From assembly GCF_009455685.1 (NCBI RefSeq), contig NZ_QPES01000001.1:1116001-1180000 (forward strand): a stretch of 64,000 nucleotides of DNA, given 5' to 3'. Positions 36,177 to 44,023 of this stretch are shown here, one piece after another. The translations under genes were made by a program, and so were the position numbers. The stretch is from Paraburkholderia hayleyella (GTDB lineage Bacteria > Pseudomonadota > Gammaproteobacteria > Burkholderiales > Burkholderiaceae). A model generated the notes under the pieces. It saw only the letters and a list, made by a program, of their open reading frames with translations, ran no database searches and was not told where the DNA came from. The stretch's first letter is position 1. Each line of letters starts with the position of its first letter.

Positions 36177-36795
36177 GGAAGGTCTGCATCATCCGTTTTC
36201 CACACGTTTTTTTGCTGCCGGTACGGTGGCACAACGCGCTCAATCATGACACCCCGTATTTTCCGATGCGATGGACGTCACCCTCCATGGCGTTTGCACC
36301 TTCTATAAAGCCTTGCGCGCCATCCACAGGTTGCCCAGCGCAAACAGTGTCGTGATTTGGGCGGTGTTCTTTTTCAAACCACGATATCTCGTCTTCGTGT
36401 ACCCAAATTGCTGCTTGAGGATGCGAAACGGATGTTCGACCTTGGCCCGGACACCGGTTTTTAGTCGTTCTGTCTGATCGAATATCGCATCCACACGATC
36501 ACTCAGGCCCAGCTTTCTGCGCTTGGCTGGCCTCATTGCAACGTGCCAGCGCACCGGGCTGTTTTCGCAGCGCTTTTCAATACCCTGATAGCCCGCATCG
36601 GCATACACATCAGCTTCTTCGTCGTGAAGCAGTTGTTCGGCCACGTTGATGTGTGAGCGTTGGCTGCCGTGCCAATGACGGTGTGAACCCAGCCCGATTC
36701 CGCGTCCATACCAATATGGGCCTTCATTTCGAAGTACCCGTTGCTGCCTTTCTAATGCACGCGCCAATCAAATCCAGGACTTTTGCAGACCTTCC
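36177..36795 (-). mobile_element. IS5-family (IS427-like) element, internally deleted, nested
   Basis: Perfect 12-bp terminal repeats GGAAGGTCTGCA (36177-36188) and TGCAGACCTTCC (36784-36795). Flanks are TTAA and TTAG, close to the YTAR target of this family. The element is about 619 bp, shorter than the usual 850 or so. It interrupts the IS701-like element near the 3' end of that element's transposase. Confidence 0.8.
36303..36767 (-). pseudogene. IS5 transposase remnant
   Basis: The C-terminal DDE region is readable: EADVYADAGYQGIEKR, then ERLKTGVRAKVEHPFRILKQQFGYTKTRYRGLKKNTAQI. Its upstream part, KAHIGMDAESGWVHTVIGTAA, lies in a different frame (36533-36727), showing a frameshift, and the N-terminal third is missing. 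Inactive. Confidence 0.8.
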
Positions 36796-37330
36796 TTAGG
36801 CCTCGTGATCGAGTTCGGCACGTGGCGCTGCGCGCGCAGGACTACCCCGGGGGATGTGACCCTTGGGCATGGCAGGCACCTGGCGTTCGATGAGGTTTTT
36901 TTTGCCACCGACGCCCTTGTCGGCGGTGAGGCGTTCGGCCATCAGGAACCCGTAGGCCGCGATGCTCAGTACGGCATGATGGTGCAAAACCTCGCCAACC
37001 TCGGCCCTCGTAGTGCCCCAGGCCGAAGTCCTGCTTGAGGTCCTGGTCGTCGCGCTCGATGCGCCAGCGCTGATCGGCATGTGCTCAGGCAGCGTGGACA
37101 GAAAATATTTGCTGGGCTCGGCTTCCTGTACCGGCCACTCGATGAGAAGCCATTGTTCAGGGCGCAGGCGCGCCTTGCCCGTGTTGCCCCCGGAATGGCG
37201 TACCCTTACCGCAGCAAAGCGACCGCTGAGTGTGTCGTTGGTTCCCTCTCGCCAACTGACTAGCGATCAAAGTGTTCGGCTGCAGTCATCGATCCTCCGC
37301 CCCGAAGTCGGGGGGATTCAACTATCTACT
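36796..37330 (-). pseudogene. IS701-type transposase remnant
   Basis: On the minus strand, pieces of an IS701-type transposase appear in several frames: WREGTNDTLSGRFAAVRVRH, RPEQWLLIEWPVQEAEPSKY, QRWRIERDDQDLKQDFGLGH and AVLSIAAYGFLMAERL. A short start (MTAAEHFDR followed by a stop) near 37294 shows that the N-terminal half was deleted and joined to the later part. At least two further frameshifts are present. Inactive. Confidence 0.75.
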
Positions 37331-37380
37331 TTATGACACAGTAAGACTAGAGCATGTTATGACCTTTTAGGTACCCGCGC

Positions 37381-37476
37381 TGGCTCTGCGCGCCGGCGCT
37401 CGCGGCGTTGCAGCGCTTGCCAGGGCAGGAGCCTTGGCGGCGCACTGCGCCTTGCGATCACCGGCGCGCAGAGCCA
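37381..37476. repeat. 16-bp inverted repeat upstream of the EamA gene
   Basis: TGGCTCTGCGCGCCGG (37381-37396) and CCGGCGCGCAGAGCCA (37461-37476) are perfect inverted copies separated by 64 bp of GC-rich DNA. It could be the ends of a tiny non-autonomous element or a large leader hairpin about 110 bp before the exporter start. Confidence 0.7.
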
Positions 37477-37584
37477 ACCTGAAGGAAAAGTCGCACATAG
37501 CAATATCGTTCAAGACTGTTTCCCTGAGTTCCTCTTAAATGCTGGAATTGTTTATGCATATTGATGTGCGTAAAAGGGGAAAAT

Positions 37585-38469
37585 TTGTCAAGTCGAACGA
37601 TCGGATACTTGTTGCTGTCGTTGGCCATGATGACTGTCGGCTCGACTGTGATCGCGTCCAAACTCATTGCGGGAAACATGCCGCCGTTCCTCGCAACTGC
37701 GCTTCGGTTTGCCTTCGCCTTGCCCGTGCTGGTCACGCTGATCTTCCTGCAACGCGAGCCTTGGCCAAAGCTTACGCGCAGCGACTGGAGGCTGCTACTG
37801 CTTCAGGCTGGAGCTGGAAGCGTTGGCTATACGACGCTGCTCATCACTGGACTCTCTCATCTTTCTGCTGCGGATGCCGGTGTGATCATTGGTACTCTGC
37901 CGGCTGTCTCCGCCCTCTTTTCCGTGATGGTGTTGGGCGATCGACCGGGGCTGCGGCTGCTCATCAGCGTGCTGCTTGCCACCATTGGGGTGATGGCCGT
38001 GGGATGGAAAGGCACTGGACCGTCCTCGCTCACCGGTGTGCTCTACATCCTCGGAGCAGTCGTCTGCGAAAGCGCATTCATCCTGCTCAACAAGCGCATG
38101 CCGGTGCCACTCAAGCCACTGCTACAGGCCACAACGATGACGGGGTTGGGCTTACTGGTATCGCTGCCCGTCGCATTCCTCGAACTACCGGTTGCCAAGC
38201 CCAGTACTTTGGCAATCGCGGCCATCGTCTGGTACGCCCTGGTGCCCACGGTCGGCGGTTTTCTGCTGTGGTACAGCGGTGCGGCGCGAGTGAGCGGGAG
38301 TGAAGCCGCGACATTTACGGCGGTCGCTCCGTTGACGGCAGTTGCACTTGCCGCGCTAGTACTCGGCGAACAGATCGGATTGGTACAGACCTTCGGCGTG
38401 GCCGCCGTTATTTTCGCCATTCTCGTTCTCACATTTCCGATACGTCCCAAGTCAATGCTACGAGTCTGA
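37585..38469 (+). CDS. EamA/DMT-family exporter
   Basis: About 294 residues with ten hydrophobic helices in two EamA repeats (each with the LRF..A and helix pattern; ALRFAFALPVLVTLIF and ATFTAVAPLTAVALAALVLGE). Such proteins export amino acids or other small metabolites. The best start is TTG 37585 with AGGGGA ahead of it; TTG 37561 and ATG 37564 are open too. It opens an eight-gene same-strand run, suggesting it exports the product of the following enzymes. Confidence 0.88.
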   Translation: MSSRTIGYLLLSLAMMTVGSTVIASKLIAGNMPPFLATALRFAFALPVLVTLIFLQREPWPKLTRSDWRLLLLQAGAGSVGYTTLLITGLSHLSAADAGVIIGTLPAVSALFSVMVLGDRPGLRLLISVLLATIGVMAVGWKGTGPSSLTGVLYILGAVVCESAFILLNKRMPVPLKPLLQATTMTGLGLLVSLPVAFLELPVAKPSTLAIAAIVWYALVPTVGGFLLWYSGAARVSGSEAATFTAVAPLTAVALAALVLGEQIGLVQTFGVAAVIFAILVLTFPIRPKSMLRV

Positions 38470-38530
38470 GCACGAGCCTTTGGCCGCGCCTCACTCATCC
38501 CGGACACATAACAACACAGAGGTGCGAAAC

Positions 38531-39235
38531 ATGTATTTCAATCATTCCGACGAGGTGTGGGATCGATTCCCGGAATTGGTGGCCTTGGTTCTGGTCGTTC
38601 GACAGGTGCGGTCTGCTGAGCTGAAGGCCGGCGTTCTCGATGACACGTTTGCGAAGGTTGCCGCTTCGCTGGAAACGAAACCGGAGGGCGAGCTTCCATC
38701 CATCCAGGCATGGCGCCAGGCCTATGCTGAGATGGACTTGAAACCCACGCAGTATCGCTGTGCAGCCGAGGCGCTCCTGCGTCGTTTCCGCAAGGACCGG
38801 AATCTACCGAATTTTCATCCGCTCGTGGATACGCTCAACGCGGAATCCATGCACGCTGCCATTCCGATTGCTGCGTTTGACTGCGCGCATATTTCCGGAG
38901 GAATCGTCGTGCGGCCTGCAAACGGTTTGGAAGCCCATCGGACCTTTCAAGGCGAGATCGAACAACCCGCTGTGGGCGAGATCATTTTCGCGGATGAGGC
39001 CAACCATGCCCATTCACGCCGCTGGGTGTTCCGGCAAGGAGCGGAATCGGTGGTCTCCAACACGTCGGACACGGTGCTGATCGTTGCCGAAGCTCTCCAC
39101 GGCGGGGCACTCGAAGATTTGCAGGCCTTGCGCGAGCGCATCGCTTCCCGGGCAATGGAGCTGGGCATCACGATCACGCACGAAGACATGCTGACAAGCT
39201 CTCATCGGCGTTTCCAGTTCACGCACGATTTCTGA
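38531..39235 (+). CDS. B3/B4 tRNA-binding-domain protein (stand-alone)
   Basis: 234 residues from ATG 38531. It matches the stand-alone B3/B4 domain found in the beta subunit of phenylalanyl-tRNA synthetase, with WRQAYAEMDLKPTQYRCAAEALLRR, LVDTLNAESMHAAIPIAAFDCAHISG, and EIIFADEANHAHSRRWVFRQGAES. In PheT the domain is the editing module that removes mischarged amino acids; stand-alone copies are uncharacterised. It lies between an exporter and a PLP-binding protein, hinting at amino-acid or aminoacyl chemistry. That is inference. Confidence 0.85.
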   Translation: MYFNHSDEVWDRFPELVALVLVVRQVRSAELKAGVLDDTFAKVAASLETKPEGELPSIQAWRQAYAEMDLKPTQYRCAAEALLRRFRKDRNLPNFHPLVDTLNAESMHAAIPIAAFDCAHISGGIVVRPANGLEAHRTFQGEIEQPAVGEIIFADEANHAHSRRWVFRQGAESVVSNTSDTVLIVAEALHGGALEDLQALRERIASRAMELGITITHEDMLTSSHRRFQFTHDF

Positions 39236-39243
39236 AAGAAGGT

Positions 39244-39924
39244 ATGGAATTCTCACTTGCCACTAACATCGAGCGGATCACGAATGCTATTCGAAACGCA
39301 GAAATTGCCCATGGCCGATACCAGGATACGGTGACGTTGGTAGCTGCATCGAAAAACGTGGCTGCGGCGGACATTCAGGCAGCCATTGATCTGGGGCTGC
39401 GCATTTTTGGCGAGAACCGGGTGCAGGAAGTGGTTGCAAAGTGGACCGATCTTCGCGCCGCCAATCCCGGCGTGGCGCTCCACCTGATCGGGCCGCTGCA
39501 ATCGAACAAGGCCCGCCAGGCTGTCGCGCTATTTGACGTCATCGAATCCGTGGATCGCACTAAGTTGGCGCAGGAAATCGCGGAGGAAGCGGAAAAGCAA
39601 GGCCGTAATCCAACCGTCAACATCCAGGTCAACATCGGCAATGAACCTCAGAAGAGTGGCGTTCTGCCAGCTGATACGCCATCGTTGATTGAGGCATGCC
39701 GCAATGTCTACCACCTGAATGTTCAAGGCCTCATGTGCATCCCCCCGGCAGGCCAGGATCCATCAAGCTACTTCTTGCTCTTGAAGTCGATAGCTGCCGA
39801 TCATGGCCTACCCATCCTGTCGATGGGAATGAGCGCCGATTTCGCACAGGCCATTGCGCATGGTGCAACGCATGTCCGGGTTGGCAGTGCGATATTCGGC
39901 GATCGTGAGCCCGTTGTGCAATGA
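39244..39924 (+). CDS. YggS/PLPBP-family pyridoxal-phosphate homeostasis protein
   Basis: 226 residues with an alanine-racemase-like barrel. The PLP lysine lies in LVAASKNVAAADI, and FGENRVQEVVAKW, HLIGPLQSNKARQAV, NIGNEPQKSG and SMGMSADFAQAIAHGATHVRVGSAIFG are all family blocks. Such proteins carry PLP and buffer its level rather than catalyse. It starts eight bases after the B3/B4 gene and overlaps the next gene by four bases, so cotranslation is likely. It may be a second copy serving this cluster. Confidence 0.92.
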   Translation: MEFSLATNIERITNAIRNAEIAHGRYQDTVTLVAASKNVAAADIQAAIDLGLRIFGENRVQEVVAKWTDLRAANPGVALHLIGPLQSNKARQAVALFDVIESVDRTKLAQEIAEEAEKQGRNPTVNIQVNIGNEPQKSGVLPADTPSLIEACRNVYHLNVQGLMCIPPAGQDPSSYFLLLKSIAADHGLPILSMGMSADFAQAIAHGATHVRVGSAIFGDREPVVQ

Positions 39925-42026
39925 AGTCACCTATCCCGATTGAGTCACATGCGGGCCGCTACTCACCGCTTTTTGAGCCACTGCGTATCGGACCCGTCGT
40001 GGCGAAGAACCGCTTCTATCAAGTCCCACACTGCAACGGCATGAATCGCGTGCATCCAAGCGCGATGGCCCGCATGCGGGGGATCAAAGCCGAAGGCGGT
40101 TGGGGTGTGATCTGCACCGAGCAGTGTGACATCCACTATTCCAGCTGTCACCCACGCGAACTCCGGCTTTGGGACGCTCGAGACATACCCGTTCTCGCTA
40201 AGACATCTGAAGAAATTCACCGATATGGGGCGCTGGCTGGAATCGAACTGGCGCACAACGGTTTTCACGTTACCAATCTGGAAACGCGAGCAATTCCCTT
40301 CGCACCATCGCTCACCCCAACGCGGGGAACGGCTCCCGTGACTGCGCGGGAGATGGACAAGAGCGACATCCGGGACGTCCGCCGCTGGCACCGCAATGCG
40401 GCGTTGAACGCCAAGTGCGCAGGATTCGACATCGTCTACATCTATGCGGGCCATGACATGACCCTTCCGGTCCACTTCCTGTCGCGGCACCATAACCGGA
40501 GGATAGATGAATACGGGGGCAGCCTCGAAAACAGAGTGCGCCTGCTGCGGGAGCTGATCATGGACACCAGGGACGCGGTCGGCGACAACTGCGCGGTCGC
40601 CCTGCGGTTCAGTGTCGACGAACTTGCCGGTCCGTTTGGCCTTTCCAGCGAAGGGGAGGGCCGTGACGTTGTTGAGATGTTGGCAGACTTGCCGGATCTG
40701 TGGGACGTAAACATCGGCCCATTTGACAATGACGGGCAAACTTCCCGTTTCAGCGATGAAGGTTTTCAGGATCGCTATGTCAGCTTCGTCAAACAGGTGA
40801 CCGGCAAACCAGTAGTCGGCGTGGGCCGGTATACATCGCCTGATCACATGCTTTCCCTGATCTCGACAGGAAAGCTGGACTTCATCGGAGCGGCACGCCC
40901 TTCTATTGCCGACCCATTTCTTCCCGAGAAGATCAGAACCGGAGCATTTGACGATATCCGCGAATGCATCGGATGCAATATCTGCGTCGCATCAGACAAG
41001 CTGAGCGTTCCGTTGCGTTGTACCCAGAACCCTACGATAGGCGAGGAATGGCGCAGAGACTGGCATCCGGAGGCGATCCTGCCAAAGGAAAGCGAGCACA
41101 AGGTGCTGGTTGTTGGAGCAGGACCGGCGGGCCTCGAAGCAGCACTCTGGCTTGGCCGCCGCGGCTACGAGACGATCCTGGCCGAGAAGGAGCGGCATCT
41201 TGGCGGGCGCGTACTGACGGAGGCCAGCTTGCCTGGCTTGCATGCGTGGCGCCGTGTCGCCGATTGGCGCCTGGGGCAATTGCGCAAGAGTCCGAACGTT
41301 CTCGTGCTGCCAGAAAACCCTATTTCCGCAAGCATTGCTTTGGAAACGGATTGCAATCTGATCGCAATAGCGACAGGCGCGCGATGGTGCACCGATGGCA
41401 TGGGCCGTACGCATGCGACAGCGATAGACGGTCTGGACAGACTGTCCGTGTTCACGCCGGACGACGTGATGGCTGGCAGGATACCTAGCGGGCGCGTGGT
41501 CATATTCGATGACGACCACTACTACATGGCCGGCGTGATCGGCGAACTGCTCGTCGATCGAGGTTGCGCCGTGGATTTCGTGACGCCCGAGAGCCTCGTC
41601 TCGGCATTCACGCTCAACACGGCTGAACAACCCAGAATTCAGAAAAGACTGATCGAGCTTTGCAGTAGCGTGCACGTGTCGCAGCGGCTGGATCATGTCT
41701 CGCCAGATGGCGTCGTGATCTCCTGCGTCTTCACGGGACGGAAACGAATCCTGCCGGCTGACGCGGTCGTATTAGTGACGTCGCAGATGCCGAACGACGA
41801 TCTGTATCGGGAAATCGAAGCACAGCTTCCAGCCAGGAACGAAATTGACGGTGTCCAGCGCCGTGTGGTGCGAATTGGTGATTGCTATGCACCTGGCACT
41901 ATCGCAGCAGCTGTCTTTTCTGGTCATCTGTTCGCCCGAACGCTCGACAACCGCCTGCACGATAGCCCGCCATTCCGCAGGGAAAACGTCGCTCTGGACT
42001 GGGATCAACAGATCGCCGCCGTATGA
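39921..42026 (+). CDS. Trimethylamine-dehydrogenase-family FMN/4Fe-4S/FAD oxidoreductase
   Basis: 701 residues. An N-terminal old-yellow-enzyme barrel (1-340) has NRFYQVPHC, where Cys38 matches the residue that forms 6-S-cysteinyl-FMN in trimethylamine dehydrogenase, and the active-site region DIVYIYAGHDMTLPVHFLS. Cys349, 352, 355 and 367 form the 4Fe-4S site. A two-dinucleotide domain follows (VLVVGAGPAGLEAALWLGRRGYETILAEK). Family members oxidatively demethylate amines (trimethylamine, dimethylamine, N-methyl amino acids) or oxidise histamine. The substrate here is unknown. It overlaps the YggS-like gene by four bases. Confidence 0.9.
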   Translation: MKSPIPIESHAGRYSPLFEPLRIGPVVAKNRFYQVPHCNGMNRVHPSAMARMRGIKAEGGWGVICTEQCDIHYSSCHPRELRLWDARDIPVLAKTSEEIHRYGALAGIELAHNGFHVTNLETRAIPFAPSLTPTRGTAPVTAREMDKSDIRDVRRWHRNAALNAKCAGFDIVYIYAGHDMTLPVHFLSRHHNRRIDEYGGSLENRVRLLRELIMDTRDAVGDNCAVALRFSVDELAGPFGLSSEGEGRDVVEMLADLPDLWDVNIGPFDNDGQTSRFSDEGFQDRYVSFVKQVTGKPVVGVGRYTSPDHMLSLISTGKLDFIGAARPSIADPFLPEKIRTGAFDDIRECIGCNICVASDKLSVPLRCTQNPTIGEEWRRDWHPEAILPKESEHKVLVVGAGPAGLEAALWLGRRGYETILAEKERHLGGRVLTEASLPGLHAWRRVADWRLGQLRKSPNVLVLPENPISASIALETDCNLIAIATGARWCTDGMGRTHATAIDGLDRLSVFTPDDVMAGRIPSGRVVIFDDDHYYMAGVIGELLVDRGCAVDFVTPESLVSAFTLNTAEQPRIQKRLIELCSSVHVSQRLDHVSPDGVVISCVFTGRKRILPADAVVLVTSQMPNDDLYREIEAQLPARNEIDGVQRRVVRIGDCYAPGTIAAAVFSGHLFARTLDNRLHDSPPFRRENVALDWDQQIAAV

Positions 42027-42090
42027 GGCCAGTGCGGAAAACCCATGCAGAAGATCACGGACATTCTCCGATAAAAAACCGGGAGGCCGA

Positions 42091-43164
42091 TTGCCCAATC
42101 ACATCAGAAAAGAAGTCGTTCCGCGCGATCTCAAGTGGATGATCAATCATCTCGTTTCTCGGGGCACTTTGAGTCGACATGAAATGATTACTCTGATCGA
42201 CAGCATCGTTTCGGGAGAGGCAAGCCATGCCCAGATCGGAGCGATGCTGACGGCCTTGCGCATGCGAGGCGAGACGATTGATGAGATTGTCGGCGCAGCT
42301 TTATCAATACGGGCGCACATGGTGAGGCTGAGTGCACCTTCCGGGACGATGGACATATTAGGCACTGGCGGAGACAACGCAGGAACCTACAACGTCTCAA
42401 CCTGCGCGGCATTCGTTGTAGCCGGGACAGGAGTCCGCGTGGCCAAGCAGGGTAACCGGGCGTTCTCTTCGAAGTCAGGCTCAGCTGACGTCTTGCAGTC
42501 GCTCGGCGTCAACCTGGACCTGGCGCCGGACGATATCGCACACTGCATTACCGAAGTCGGCATTGGCTTCATGTTTGCACCGGCGCACCATCCGGCTCTC
42601 AAACAAGTGATGTCGGTACGCGTTGATCTCGGGACGAGAACTATCTTCAATATTCTTGGCCCCTTGGTCAATCCTGCGAGCGTCAAACGCCATTTGGTCG
42701 GGGTTTACTCCCGACGCTGGGTTCGCCCTCTGGCACAGGCACTGGCCGAACTCGGATCCGAACGGGCGCTCGTCGTTCATGGTTCTGATGGGCTCGATGA
42801 AATCACCACGACAGGCCCTACCTTCGCTTCAATGGTCATCAACGGTCGGCTCAGCGAATTCACGATTACTCCCGAGATGTCCGGCCTGTCGCGCGTGAGA
42901 CCTGAAGCGCTGAAGGGCGGGAATCCACAAGCCAATGCCGATGCGCTGCGGGAGGTGCTCGAAGGGAAGCCTGGTCCCTATCGGGATATAGCGCTTCTCA
43001 ATGCGGCTGGAGCGTTGATCGCAGCCGGGGAAGCCGAGGATTGGCTCGACGCCATGCGTTTGGCTTGTGCCTCAATTGATGAAGGCAAGGCACTTTTGTG
43101 TCTGCAGCGCCTGATCGAGGTATCTAACCGGAGGTCGTCCGCCTCTCAACTGCTCTACACATGA
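42091..43164 (+). CDS. Anthranilate phosphoribosyltransferase homologue (TrpD type)
   Basis: 357 residues from TTG 42091, which has GGGAGG five bases upstream; ATG 42139 is an alternative. Active-site features are intact: DILGTGGDNAGTYNVST (PRPP loop), KQGNRAFSSKSGSADVLQSLGV, TIFNILGPLVNP and the metal-site pair in VHGSDGLDEI. In the family it transfers phosphoribose to anthranilate. No trpE, trpG, trpA, trpB or trpF accompanies it, so it looks like a specialised copy paired with the trpC-type gene after it. Confidence 0.92.
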   Translation: MPNHIRKEVVPRDLKWMINHLVSRGTLSRHEMITLIDSIVSGEASHAQIGAMLTALRMRGETIDEIVGAALSIRAHMVRLSAPSGTMDILGTGGDNAGTYNVSTCAAFVVAGTGVRVAKQGNRAFSSKSGSADVLQSLGVNLDLAPDDIAHCITEVGIGFMFAPAHHPALKQVMSVRVDLGTRTIFNILGPLVNPASVKRHLVGVYSRRWVRPLAQALAELGSERALVVHGSDGLDEITTTGPTFASMVINGRLSEFTITPEMSGLSRVRPEALKGGNPQANADALREVLEGKPGPYRDIALLNAAGALIAAGEAEDWLDAMRLACASIDEGKALLCLQRLIEVSNRRSSASQLLYT

Positions 43165-43175
43165 ATGGATGACTA

Positions 43176-43967
43176 ATGAATATCCTGGATACGATCAAAA
43201 CTTACAAGATCGAGGAAGTCCAAAAGGCTTGGAAGGATCGCCCACTTTCTTCTTTCGAGAGCACGGCCGCTCGCCTGCCTGCGCCAAGAGACTTCGTACA
43301 GGCCATAGAAGATCGCATCGCGCAGGATCAGATCGCCTTGATCGCTGAGATCAAGCGGGCAAGCCCATCCAAAGGCATCATCAGAGAGGCCTTCAATGTG
43401 GCAGAAATTGCCACAGCCTACCAGCGGGGCGGCGCAACCTGCCTGTCAGTCCTGACTGACGAACATTTCTTTCTAGGTAGCGCGCAGGATCTGAAGACCG
43501 CAAAAGAAGTTTCGCACTTGCCAGTGCTGCGCAAGGATTTCATCGTCGACCCGTACCAAGTTTATGAAGCGCGAGCGATGAATGCCGACTGCATTCTGCT
43601 GATTCTGGCGATGCTCGAAGATGACCTTCTGGTCAGGGAGCTGGCAGAAATCGCTGCTCGCCTCGACATGGGAGTGCTGGTCGAAGTTCATGACGAGCAC
43701 GAGGCCGAGCGTGCTCTGTCTATGAACGCCAAGCTGGTTGGTGTCAACAATCGCAACCTCTCAGATTTCTCGATCGATTTAAGTGTTTCAGAACGACTAT
43801 CCAGGATGCTCAACCCGCATTGCGTGGTTGTGAGCGAAAGCGGCATTACCAGCGAAACCGAAGTGCTCCGCCTCAGGGCCGGTGGGATTAAGAGCCTTCT
43901 CATCGGCGAGCAGCTAATGCGGGCGCCCGACATTGAGCGGGCCACACGATCGATCACTTCGCTATAG
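43176..43967 (+). CDS. Indole-3-glycerol-phosphate synthase homologue (TrpC type)
   Basis: 263 residues, normal length, starting 11 bases after the trpD-type stop. Catalytic residues are visible: the lysine in IAEIKRASPSKGII, VLRKDFIVDPYQVYEA, LVEVHDEHEAERAL, GVNNRNL and VVSESGI. It converts carboxyphenylamino-deoxyribulose phosphate to indole-glycerol phosphate. Without a trpF in the cluster, the intermediate isomerase would have to come from the host. GC is clearly lower than in core genes. Confidence 0.93.
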   Translation: MNILDTIKTYKIEEVQKAWKDRPLSSFESTAARLPAPRDFVQAIEDRIAQDQIALIAEIKRASPSKGIIREAFNVAEIATAYQRGGATCLSVLTDEHFFLGSAQDLKTAKEVSHLPVLRKDFIVDPYQVYEARAMNADCILLILAMLEDDLLVRELAEIAARLDMGVLVEVHDEHEAERALSMNAKLVGVNNRNLSDFSIDLSVSERLSRMLNPHCVVVSESGITSETEVLRLRAGGIKSLLIGEQLMRAPDIERATRSITSL

Positions 43968-44023
43968 CCCAGATCCTTTTTCCCAAAGGATTTTCATCAC
44001 TTGGTCATCTTAGGAGAAAGATT

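Larger units (their letters stand above)
36152..37350 (-). mobile_element. IS701-like element with CTAG target duplication, carrying a nested IS5
   Basis: Terminal repeats TCTTACTTTGTCA (36156-36168) and TGACACAGTAAGA (37334-37346) match at 12 of 13 positions and are flanked by CTAG on both sides (36152-36155 and 37347-37350), a clean target duplication. Its minus-strand transposase is decayed, and an IS5-like element sits at 36177-36795. The left CTAG directly abuts the IS630 end, so the two elements lie back to back. Confidence 0.78.

Noticed and set aside
42091..43967. Ordinary tryptophan operon
   Set aside because: No trpE, trpG, trpF, trpA or trpB accompany the two genes, and neighbours belong to other families.
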